Positions 1-12,200 of a stretch of 64,000 nt of DNA are shown one piece after another; the first letter of the stretch is position 1, and every line of letters starts with the position of its first letter. Both the position numbers and the translations under genes were made by a program. A model generated the notes under the pieces. It saw only the letters and a list, made by a program, of their open reading frames with translations, had not been told where the DNA came from and did no database searches. Origin of the DNA: Elysia chlorotica (lineage: Eukaryota; Mollusca; Gastropoda; Plakobranchidae); assembly GCA_003991915.1 (NCBI GenBank), contig RQTK01000942.1, forward strand, positions 1 to 64,000, given 5' to 3'.

Positions 1-645
1 CAGCAACGGCGGAGGTGAGGCGGATTTGAGTTTGGTGCTTAACGTCCAACGCCAGTGTTTTGTAGGCTATAATTATGGTGGAGGGGCCCCAAGACTATTT
101 TACGTCCTGTCAAAGACAGTCAGGGCCGAAACTGGAGAGATAAATTTCAAACCAATTGATTGGGAGAACAGTGCCCCCCTTAAGGAGAAGGTCAGACGTG
201 TTACCGTTGCAAGCTTTGATAGTTGGACACTTATCTATTATGATGCTTTAAACACATGTGTAATGTAAACTAAGCCCACCATAGTACTTTATCTTAGTTG
301 GTTGAAAGTTTTGTAAAGTAAACATTCATCTGATAGGCATGTACTATGTACTCCAAAGGTTTTGTTAAAATTACACAATGAATGAATGATCAAAGAAAAG
401 TTGACTTGAGAAACATAATTTAACGTATTTTCTACTCCTTAATATTAAAGCTGAGAAGTTGCATTATCAGCAATAACTGCCATTGTCAGTCACAAAATCA
501 TTTTCACAATTTGAGAAGGAAACTTTGAGACAATTTTGACCCATGTTGTTTTTAAACAAATTATACCGTAGCTACCTTAACATTTATCGATGGATATGTC
601 TCATCTTCCCACCTCCAGGAGCGTTCCTCTTCCCGTTCATACCAA
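1..645 (+). pseudogene. Broken duplicate of SLC6 exon 1 end / intron 1 / exon 2 start
   Basis: Bases 1-27 equal 4111-4137: the end of exon 1 with its GTGAGG donor. Bases about 386-645 follow 4139-4475: intron 1 and the first 26 bases of exon 2 with its CCTCCAG acceptor. The copy then stops, at TTCCCGTTCAT, and runs into unrelated DNA. About 360 bp carrying a SINE-like start (CTTAACGTCCAACGCC) are inserted near 28-385. The rest of an exon 1 copy should lie left of the window. It is either a second transporter gene broken here or an alternative first coding exon. Confidence 0.85.
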
Positions 646-1597
646 TATAATGCTGGGCTGGCGGTGAACGTTTGGCAACAACACTTATTTCCTTTTTCGA
701 GTCTAAGTAAAAACACCGTTCGCATCCCGTGCGTTGCTCACGGGTTAGAGGTTAGAAGGACGAGCGCTGACATACATGTATTACTGACCATCACGTTGAC
801 ATGACGGATGTCCAATCTTTTCTATTATCCGGTAAACAACTTGTGTATGATTGTTAAAAGACGAACTGCTGAGGTAAGTTTGTAACCCGACAGCAAGTAG
901 AGTTTATGACCCGACAGCAAGTAGAGTTGTCAGACGATATTTCCCGATCCGTCCACGATAAATCACAGTTACTGATGTTAGACTTTAAGCAATATTCACA
1001 GCAAACATACTGTACTGCCGATCATTTTGACAAGACAATAATATTGTCAATGCTAGAATGCTATCTAGTATTTTGTAAACAAACTTTACGATTATAACCG
1101 ATGTGCGTCAACCATGGTACCACAATGATGAACCTACCGGCCCAAACTGGATAAACTGGATTTGACGTTGAGCCTTCAATTTTACTTTAATTTGAAAGTG
1201 AATTCTATAATTATGTAAATAAATATCCCGCAAGCCCTATATAAATTGATGACTACTGTTTTGTAATACGAGACTCTGTCCTGAAGCGCTGGCTTGGTAT
1301 GGGACGCCTATATGCCCCAACTCAATGTTATTTATTATTTTTTTGATGAGCTCAGCACTGTTTGTTTTTTGGCTGGCCTTTGTGGTGGATGGCCGCCTAA
1401 CTAAAAATCATACTGATTACCGCCTTTTCATAAATAGTTGGGTGAAGTGTAACTTAACTAAAAGTATTTTCTCCTCTGCGAAGTATTCAAAGTTGCAACT
1501 AATCTACCCAAGATATAAAGTTTTCTCCTTTCAATATTTTAAATATTTAATCCATTTTATTTTCAAGATTAGTTAACAGAATTTGAAACTACACGAC

Positions 1598-1850
1598 TAT
1601 CACAGGCCCAAGGTGTAATGGTAGATCGCGCGTCTGTTATGGGGCCAAGTCCCCGGTTCAAACCCCGATCGAGTTGCCTTGTTCTAGGCTTACTCCATAC
1701 TGCTCGGGTCGGTGCCAGTATAATGTGTGTGATTGAGGCAGAAGTCTTGGTATCCCCGCTGTCTCTGTTGCAGCGCGTTACATTGCCGATTAGGACCATG
1801 GCTCTATGAAACATACGTTTGTTATAGATAGAGATGTTGAGACTAGTCTG
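1598..1850 (+). mobile_element. tRNA-derived SINE, head and body, plus orientation
   Basis: Box A-like TGTAATGGTAGATCGC and box B GGTTCAAACCC are followed by the body GGTCGGTGCCAGTATAATG and the GTATCCCCGCTGTCTCTG block. The same body recurs throughout the window. Confidence 0.75.
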
Positions 1851-2435
1851 ACTCTGCGATTAAGCGTCGTTGGTGACGATTGATTGTATGAAACTTGCAA
1901 ACGAAACCAATATTAAACCGTCAGTCCAAAACTAGACTTGACCGTTGCCCCCGCCCCCACCCCCGCTTCTGGTGAACCCGCGGTCATCCTGGCGAGGTTG
2001 TGGTTGGTCAAGTTGCGACTTGATGTAAACAGATACCGAGGATCGATCTGCAATTTTATAATCACTTAATGGACCTCGATCTGCTCGTTGATAGAAAGTG
2101 GGTTACTTAGGTCGTCACAATGGATTGGAGGCCTTTGACATGATGGGCGAGTGTGGACACGCTAAAACGCTACAAAGCTGCTGCCATTAAAACGGAGATC
2201 ATAGCGATATGACTCTAAAATATGCAGGTGAATTACGAGATGGGGTTAGATTTTCAAGACTCATCAGCGATTTTTGAAACTCACAGCCTTGACCTCTCCC
2301 ATGTATATTATCGACCTGGGTTTGGTTCGTATTCCTTTGGAGTGTATGATAGTATCAATCAGGGGGGGGGGAAGCTTTGGGGTAAAAACATCGACTTCCG
2401 ACGCAGGATGTACATGGTTCCAGTCCCGCTCTGGC

Positions 2436-2570
2436 AATTTTGCCCCCTATTGTTTGGTTCAGTGTCAGTTTAATGTGACCGGCAAAGACAGAAGCCATGG
2501 TATCTCAGCACTGTGTCATGTGTTGCAACACGTATTGTCAGACGTTAGTCTTGGGACCCGTCCACAAAAT
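2436..2570 (+). mobile_element. SINE body fragment, plus orientation
   Basis: TTTAATGTGACCGGC, CATGGTATC and GTCAGACGTTAGTCTTGGG match the SINE body at 42940-43210 read in reverse. Confidence 0.65.
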
Positions 2571-3903
2571 AAACCACAAAGCAAGCTAACAAAAACTAAC
2601 AGCACTTTCCGATTTCCGAAGGAGCGTATGACAGTGTCTTTCAGTAACTCTCTATAATTTTTTAATCTAATTCCCGAAGATCTAAAACTGAATGGTTCCC
2701 TTTCTTTTCTCGTACTGTACATAAGATAAGACATTGACAATATTACATGTTTAGGTAGAGGTACTAAGATCATGATTGTATTAAATTAACACAAACAGTT
2801 GGGAAACATAGTTGGGCTAGTGTTAAATAATTTATTGCTTCTATGCTTGCTTCTATGCAGTGTAAAAGGACAGTATTGGGTGCATGAGTGAAAAATGATT
2901 CTGTTGGAATCATCATAAGTAATTTGCATGATAGATTCAAGAATTGCATCTAGTTATGTATTTCATGTACAAAGAGTGTTTTCCAGAAAATGCGTTCAAT
3001 GCAGTGCATGATTTGTCTGAGTAATTAAATGCATAAACACGGTGGAGCAATCTTAATGACAAGTGTAATGGCTGGCATGTCCGTAACATTTTTTGAGAAA
3101 ACCTAAAAAAAATGATTAAAGGAGAGAGATTGAGAGAAATCAAAAACAATTACACACAGGGGCTCAAGATACACAGACATCCTTTCATTGTTATTTCTTC
3201 AAGTTAAGGTTTTTAATAATAACATTATTAATGTTCTTAACAACAGCCATATAAAAACTTGGTGAAAATAATTATATACAATGTCGTTGGGAGGTGTTAT
3301 CTTTTTATCTCTATCTGATACTGTGGGCTTGTTTCACAGGATGTCTGCGACTAGTGTTTCAGATTTCAGAACTGATTGTCATAAAAGTCATCAAACATTT
3401 TGTATTTACCACCGAGTACACCGATAAATTTTAAATGAATAAGTATATTGTCACGAATCTAACTTAACCACTCTATCTTAAGAACTGACAACCCGCCTTC
3501 TTTTGTCTCTCATTTATTAATATTAGTCTATTGTAACGTGTTCTAATTTATAATGTTCAAAGTTAACGACTTGTTTTATCTTATGACATTGTTGTGGCAT
3601 ATGGATAATATTATTACTTTGAAGTGATGTTTATATATAGTTTGCTCGAGAAGATCATCATGGGGTTATTTATTTTATTGGCATGATCTTAATATAGATA
3701 TTTTACAACTTAACAATTATTTTCATGTGAATACTTTTTACTTCAGAAGATGATCATGTGGATACTTTTTATTTTTATTTCACAAGATAAGTCTATATAA
3801 ATATTTATTACTATGAGATGGTGTTAGTGCGTAAATATAAGGTTTATATTTATTTGCCCGTCAAGATTGTCAAGGTGAATGTTTTTTCTCCCTGTGCTCA
3901 CAG

Positions 3904-4126
3904 CAAGCAGCCCAGGAGCAGCTGGTGCACGACGTGTCCAGCAGCGCAGTCCTCACAGGCCCCCCGGCAGACGACGACCTGGTCGGGGACATCCAGGAGC
4001 CGGAAGACGGCGCAGAGCGTGGGAACTGGTCTGGGCGCTTCGACTTCCTCATGTGTCTTCTGGGATTCTCTGTGGGGCTCGGCAACGTCTGGAGGTTCCC
4101 CTACCTGGCCTACAGCAACGGCGGAG
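3904..4126 (+). CDS. SLC6 exon 1 (first found): N-terminal tail and TM1
   Basis: Acceptor CTCACAG precedes 3904 and donor GTGAGG follows 4126. It encodes an acidic cytosolic tail ([16 protein letters not shown]) and TM1 with [15 protein letters not shown]. The exon opens in frame with no ATG, so an upstream exon is needed. It ends with one spare base (phase 1). Confidence 0.9.
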
Positions 4127-6209
4127 GTGAGGCGGATTTGATCAAAGAAAAGTTGACTTGAGAAGCATAATTTAACATATTTTTTGGAGAGAGTATAGTT
4201 CTCAACCTCAATACAACTATAAATCCCACTGTGGGTAGTTTTGAACTTTAGACGTCAGATGAAGGCCTTATAGTGTACATCCCTACTCCTAGATATTGAA
4301 GCTGAGAAGATGCATCATCAGCAATAACTCATTGTCAGTCTGTCACAATGGCATATTCACAACTTAAAAAGGAAACTTTTGACCCATATTGTTTCAAATA
4401 CATAATACCTAATATTTATCAATGGATATGTCTCTTCTTCCCACCTCCAGGAGCGTTCCTCTTCCCGTTCATCATCATGTTTATTGTGGTCGGCTTCCCC
4501 CTCATGTTCCTTGAGCTGAGCTTTGGTCAGTTTGCAGCCCTCGGACCAGCGGCTATCTTCGACAGAATCTGTCCACTCCTAAACGGTAAGGTCTGAGTTA
4601 AGTGATGGTTGGTTGGTTGGTTGGGTTGGTTTAACGTCCAACAGCAGCACTATATAGGCTTTTTTTTCTTCTTTTTTCTGTGCTTCCTGTATTACTGTGC
4701 CTACCGTTTATAAGCTCATCTTTAGATTTTTGGAGAAAACCACTGTTTTGAGTGTGTTCATTTTATCATAAGACTTGTGTAACTGTAACCAACTGACCCA
4801 GGCATAATGCCAGCCTCTATAAGGGCTTTCTTTCAGCGCCTCTCTTCATATAGGATTTTCTGGGAGAACGTAAAAGATGAATTGATCTTTGGAAATTTAA
4901 AGAGATGTAAAGCTGACCAAAATCTACATTAAAAAAAAACAACACATTATGTTGTATATTAACATTCCTGTTTTGTGTGATTTAGGCCATGTTGACAAAA
5001 GCCTCCAACTTAACGTTGAGTGCTCTAACGCCCATCTTCTATTCTTACAATAAACTCATCTTCTAATTCCCTCAATAAACTCATCCTTCAAAACGCTCAA
5101 AGCCATGTATCGATGCGTTAAATAGAGCTATGTTTAAATATTTCCCTCCCAGGTTTGGGCTATGGCATGGTCTCGGTTTCCACGATGGTCTCCTTCTACT
5201 ACACGGTGATCATAGCCTGGGCCTTCCTCTACCTGTTCAAGTCGTTCACCACGGAGCTGCCCTGGGAGAGGTGCAGGAGCTGGGCCACCGACAGTGAGTA
5301 CTTCGGGGGCAACATAATTTTACGGTTTAAGGGGCAAACTATTGTAACTGTTTTCTTTAACTCTAAGTAGGTGCAGCCGGCATTTTGTAAACTGATAAAA
5401 TATGATGGAGAGCTGTATACCTTTCCTTGAGTAGTTATGAAAAGCTTTTTTTCATTGAACTAACATCTCATTTTTTATAGTTTTAAGTTTATTGAAGGGA
5501 AAAAAAAGATGTTATTCTGTGTGAGTACAAAGGCGTTCTGTACTTCATTGGAAAAAAATGTAACTTCACCATGAGATGGATACTCATCTACCATTACCAA
5601 ACACGTTTGATAAATATGCTGATGTCAAAGTAGCAATCCTGCTTGCCCATCACATATTAAATTGTGTAAAAAGAAAAAAAAAATCAATATTTTATTACCT
5701 TGTTTAGTGATAAAAAGTTGTATGTTTGTATTTTTGTCTTATGTTCCTGTCTTTCCCTTTATCAGACTTTGAACACATCTCGAAATAAAGATTTACTTGG
5801 TTTGCTTTAAGTAATTCATTGGCTAATGAATCATTCAGGAATGACTGAATTGTTCAGGAATTTCAAGAAAATGACAAATTTCTGCATTCGGCTGTAACAT
5901 TACCAAATTGTATGAAACTGCCAATCGTTCACACCATGTTAACTAAGCACACGCCATCTCTCACCAATACCCTCACAGACTGCTACTCCCATCTGGAGGC
6001 TTCTGAGTGCAGCCAGGTGAATGGGTCTGTGTACCTGAACCACACCTGCTTCAACGCCACCATGGTTGAAAAACTGGAGATCTCGTCCAACGCTTCGGCC
6101 AATGCTAGCACCAGGGTGGCACCCGCACAGGACTTCTTTGAGTGAGATTGCCATTGGGTTTTGCCTCTTGCCAACATACTAATGCATTAGTGTTTTAGAA
6201 AATATAGAT

Positions 6210-6274
<65 letters not shown>

Positions 6275-9200
6275 CCTCCCTTTCTCTCTCCATCTATCTA
6301 TCTTTCTATATTACAAAATAGGTGTATAAAGGTCTGAAGAAGTTTTGTAAATTTAATATCATTATGTTTTTCCACAGTATTGTATTAAAGTATTTTTGGA
6401 GTATAGTCTTAGAAATAAGATTCAAGATCGAGGTGTGAGGAGATGGGGAGGACAAGTACCTAGTTGAACCCACAAATAGACAAGACAGGAATTCTGATAA
6501 ACCTGTGCTGTCTCGCTGTGACAACAAGTAGAATTGTCAGACATTAGTGTTGGTGACCAATGAACGATTAAGCCCAGCTGCTAACGTTGGGTGTTGTTAG
6601 GAAACCAACTAATCAACCCCTGTGTTCTGACTCCCGTCTAGGCGAGACATGCTGAGGATCACGGAGGGCATCACCGATCTGGGCAGTGTGAGGTGGGAGA
6701 TCGTGCTATGCTTGCTCCTCACCTGGACCCTGACCTTCATGTCGCTCAGCCGCGGCACGCAGAGCATGGGCAAGGTCAGTACGCTGCTATGTCACCCCAG
6801 TTGTATGTCCTACCTCATTTCTAAAAGAAACAGTAACAAAAGACACTTTTTTTTTACTTATTGAAATACTGGTGTTTTATAAGCTGTCAACAATTTAAGT
6901 TTTTTTTTGTTTTCAGTGTTAAAAAAATTGTTGGGACATATCTTTTAGTTATACTTTTATTTTATTTTGGATATTTTTATATAAAATTAATACACACACA
7001 TGCTTTCTGCAGATTTTATTATAGTTCTTTTATCATGACACTTAAATGCTGAATTTTTAAAATTTCTGCTTTTAAAGTTTTAAGTATAGTGGCTTTAGTT
7101 GTTTTTTTTTATATATATAGGCATTGATTAATTTTCCATTTCAATGAAATATTTGCTATCAGAAAGTTTCTAATCTTAATTATATACCTTAGTTTGTGTT
7201 GTTTGAGCCCTTATGATTTCTTCCCGTGTGCAGGTTGTCTACTTCACCGCTCTCTTCCCGTACTTCGTCCTGAGCATTCTGTTCATCCGGGGCATTACTC
7301 TGGAGGGCTGTGAGAAAGGAATCATCTACTACCTCACTCCAGACTTTGCTAAGCTAAAGACTGCTCAGGTTAGTGGATTGGTAGTTCAATGTTTATTGTA
7401 AACCTTATTTGAATTGTAATGATTGTTTTTAAAGTTTTCACATAGAATTGGCCATGAGGCATTATACATACATCACTTTAAGGTTGAAGGCTTGGAGTGG
7501 GGGAGATAATTTATTTTTATCATAAATATACCATGCGATTATATAAAAATATTCTATCTTATACTATTTATATAATAAAGTTTAAGAACTGTATAATTTT
7601 TTTTTTTTATAGCTTTTTCCACAGTAAAGTGGTAAAGAACAGCAACTGTTAAAAAAAAACCAATATTGCAGTATTCAACCCTTAATCTGATAGTGTTTTA
7701 CAAGCCTGCATGTTTTCTTGTGTGTGTCTTGTCTAGACATGGGTGGACGCTGCCGTCCAGATCTTCTTTGCCCTGAGCCCGGCCTGGGGAGGTCTCATCA
7801 CGCTCTCCAGCTACAACAAGTTCCACAACAACTGTTTCAAGTAAGCACCAACTCCTGCCATTCCTACCCTGACTATAGGTTTTTTGTTGTTGTCTCTTCT
7901 ACAATTGTGCTAGTTTTATCTTATAACCATTCTAGTTATATTTTTGTTATACACATACTTTCTGAAGTAAGTAGTAAGAAATGTTCATACTCATTTTACT
8001 CATTGCGGCACTAAATAGGCTATATTGTAGACGGGGACCCAAGACAACGGCTGACAATTTTATGTGCTGCCACACATGAGACAGGGCAGGGATACCATGA
8101 CTCCTGTCTCAGCTGGTCACATTAAACGAACATCGACCCAATCAGTAGGGTGTGAAATTGCCTGGGCTTGAACCACCTGCGGACCTCCTATATCATATAT
8201 CACTACTGATACTCACACCGCCCTAACCATAAGTCACATTAATTTTACTTCACATTTTCTTTATCACTCGACTGTTATTGCACCTTTTAGGAATCTTACT
8301 AACAAAAATATTGGATGTAAGTACATCTTTTCACAAAATTCTAAGTACATTGTATGTGTGTGTTTGAAATGTTTGTAAACAAAATTAGAAGGACAATCCA
8401 CAATTTAGCTCCAATGAAATGATTTTTTTCCTAATTGTGTTTTTTCAGGGATGCTATGATTGTGGGAATCGGCAACATCTTGACCAGCTTCTTTGCCGGG
8501 CTTGTGATCTTCTCCATTGTCGGGTACCTGGCCAAGGAGCTTGACATGGATGTGGACAAGGTTGTGGAGCAAGGTGGGTGCAGGATTCTTGCAGTGAACA
8601 ATCTTAACCTCCACAACGAAAACCTTATGTTAGAATATTTTTTTTTTTTTAATGTTGATTTATATTATTGAAGGAGTATATCTGATAATCAGTATACCCA
8701 CCCAGATCTTCATTTTTTTTTCTCAAATGGTTGCACAGAAGAAGAAACAACAAATAATGAAGTGATTACAACATGTGATCAGTTATAAAATGTGCTATGT
8801 TTCTGTCTCTCAGGCCCAGGACTAGCTTTCATTGTGTTCCCGGATGTTGTGACGCGCCTGCCTCTGCCTCCATTCTGGTCGTTCCTGTTTTTCTTCATGC
8901 TGATAACTCTTGGCATGGGTTCTGAGGTACGCTTTTTGCAATTTCTTTTATTTGATGTCTCAGTTCTGCAAAGATATGTATTAGATTCTAAATCTCTAGA
9001 TTTATTTTAATTTTTTATCTCCCCAACTTATCCAATCCATAAGAAGAGAATAAATTTTTGTACAGAAAAAATGTTGAGCCATCTGTTGTAAAAATAAGTC
9101 TTCTGTTAGGTAGCCTTTCTGCCAGGGTTATATTTGTTTCTAAACTTGAGAGACATGATTAGTTTTGTAAGATTTTGTTTCATCCTGGCGTGATGTAGTT

Positions 9201-12200
9201 TTAGCCATTTGTAAATTACTTTCTCTACTAAAAAGACAAGGCTAGTTTTTAGGTTTTTAGTTTTTATCTTAGAATACATAGTTTTTGCCTTAATTGTATC
9301 TCTGAATCAAAGAGGCATGGTTAGTTATGACACTTATTTCTATTTCATATTTAAAACACTTGCAGAAGTATCACTGTTATTTCCTTGCTGTTGCTTCAGT
9401 TTGCCCTCCTGGAGACAGTGATCACGGCCGTACAAGACACATACCCGCCATTCAGACAGAAGAAAGTCTACGTGGTGCTCACTGTGTGCTGCTGTGGATT
9501 CACTGGGGGACTTCTAGTGTGCACTGAGGTCTGTCTCTCTGTCTGTGTATGTGTGTGTCTGTATGTTTGTATCTGTCTGTCTGTGGTATCCTTGCCTTGC
9601 TTTGTGTGTGGCAGTACATGAAGTTGTCAGACAAATAGCTTATTAAGTCAGTTTTGAGGTAATCAAACCAAAAAACGCTCACGAAATCAAATGTTAGGGG
9701 AGCAAGGGGGTGAGTTATTGCACGCGAACATCGCAAAAATTGAGAGACTGATGGTGGGCATAAAGAACAAAGTGCTAAATTACGGGCCGTTGTTGAAACG
9801 CATAGGCTGCAAAATGCCCCATATCTCAAGGCCTTTGTAACACCACAATTAAAGGAAAAGTAATCTCTCCGTAACTCTTAATTTCTTTAAAGAATGATTT
9901 CATGATCAAGCCTTTGCATTTTCTGTAAAACAAAAAACAGTGCATGCCCATCAATTAACCATGCATTACTTGCACAATTTTAACTAGATCACTTAAAAAA
10001 CAAATGCATTCGAAAAATATGTGTCTATGTTGGTGTTAGAAATGTACACAAACATTTTTTGGCGTACAACTTTTTTTTCATGATTTTTTAAAAATTACCC
10101 TCCCGATAGAAAACAATGTTTAAAAAGTCCGATCTTGGGTCTATAATTGTACTTGTATGTTCCTACTTTTCGGAGTTTTCCCTTATAAAACTTATACCAC
10201 TGTAAAGTTCATGAAATAATTTTTTTTAAACTGTAACTTGAAAACTTATAATGTTTGAACTTTATACGCTAAATGCATGTTTTGAGTGCTATGTTTAAAG
10301 TCAGTGAGTGAATGCGAGTGTTCAAGGCAAGGCTCAGGTAACCCAACCAGCGTGACCCCCTAGTGACCTCTTGCAAGTCATATTTAAATTTTCTGAACTA
10401 AAAAGACAAGGCTACTTTTTAGGTTTTTAGTTTTTATCTCAGAATACATAGTTCTTGCTCTAATTGTATCTCTGAATCAAGGAGGCAAGGTTAGTTATGC
10501 TGACTCTTATTTATATTTTATATTTAAAACACTTGCAGAAGTATCACTGTTTTTTCCTTCTGTTGCTTCAGTTTGCCCTCCTGGAGACAGTGATCACGGC
10601 CGTACAAGACACATACCCCCCGTTCAGACAGAAGAAAGTCTACGTGGTACTCACTGTGTGCTGCTGTGGATTCACCGGGGGACTTCTAGTGTGCACTGAG
10701 GTCTGTCTCTCTATCTGTGTGTGTGTGGGTGTCTGTATGTTTATATCTGTCTGTCTGTGGTATCCTTTCCTTGCTTTGTGTGTGGCAGCGCATGAAATGG
10801 TCAGACGTCAGTCTTGGGATCCGTCCACAGTATAGTCTATATGGTTCTGGCTTTGGACGTTAAACCAACTCATCTCATCTCAACTCTGTGTGTGTGTGTC
10901 TGTATGTATCTGCTCGTCTGTGTGTCTGCCTGTATCTCAGTATCTGTAAATCTGTGTTTGCATCATCCTTGCCTTATTAACGAAATACATTTTTTTTCTT
11001 CTTTCAAATTAATTTATGTAATTGGTTTTTTATTTAGTTTTGTCAGATTTTTTTTATTAATAAATTGTTTCAAGAAACATTTGAGAAATTTCCTTTTCTT
11101 TCACTGTTTCTTGGAAATGTAACGTACCTTGCTCTACCTAGCCAGTCTCAGAGGCCAGAGACCATACTAATTTTCAATTGGTTGGTTAGTTGGTTTCTCC
11201 ATGTCCAATGTCAGCAACTAGGCTACGTTGTGGACAGGTCCATAGACTAAGGTCTAGCAATTATATTTGCCACCACACAGAAACAGTGCAAGGATACAAG
11301 GACTACTATCTCTGCCGGTCACGTCACATTAACACCGACCCAACCAGTGTAGTTTTTAAGTATGTTTGCCTCTATTTTGCATGAAATATAAATTATGAAT
11401 GCATGAATGAACCAATCAGGTTCTTGTTTTTCTATTGTCAGGGAGGCATGTACATTCTTCAGTTGATGGACGCTTACGCAGCCAGCTGGGCTGTCTTCAT
11501 CATGGCTATACTGGAGTGCACCATTATATCATGGATTTATGGTCAGTCGACTTTATTCTCTCTTGGTATAGGTTTGCATAGCATGTTATTGAGTCTGTAG
11601 AATTTATCTGCTTAAATTAGTACTGATAATCAATACAACATCAAGATTAATATCCGCCATATCTAAGGAGTTTGAAGATTAGAATAATGCATTTTTATGC
11701 TTTGATTTATAATTCTGCAATGAATAATCATGTGTCAGGTTAGTTATCCATGGAAACTATCAAAGAACTCACCTTTTCCGTTTTTGCTTCTTCTGGCTGA
11801 ATCTAGAATGTTTCCTTATGCTTGATTTTTTTTCAGGTGCCAATAAATTTGTCAGCAATATAGAAATGATGATCGGGCGCAGACATATATACTGGCAAAG
11901 ATTCTTCATCGCCTTCTGGAAATTCCTGACCCCAAGCATGTTGTCTGTGAGTTTTAGGGTTCATCCTTTATTGTTCTTCCGCCTGCCCATAATGAAAAAA
12001 AAGTATTTTTTTTAGAGCTTTAATGATTGAGCAATTATACCTGCTCAGTTGACTATAAATATCATTCTCTTTTAAGTGAGGTGAAATTCTCAGCAATCAG
12101 TTCAGTTTAAAAGAACTTAATGTCTAAATGTTTAGCCTTTTTGTCATTTTGCTTGTTTCATGTTGGATGTCAAGTGCAAGCTTGGCTCTGTTCTTGTATT

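Larger units (their letters stand above)
646..3903. other. Non-coding stretch upstream of SLC6 exon 1
   Basis: No exon was recognised. It holds two SINE pieces (1598-1850, 2436-2570) and otherwise AT-rich DNA. The SLC6 start codon or 5' UTR may be hidden here or left of the window. Confidence 0.5.

Noticed and set aside
1598-1670. Possible tRNA gene (A and B boxes present)
   Set aside because: The two ends cannot form an acceptor stem and the sequence runs on into the shared SINE body, so it is a SINE head.
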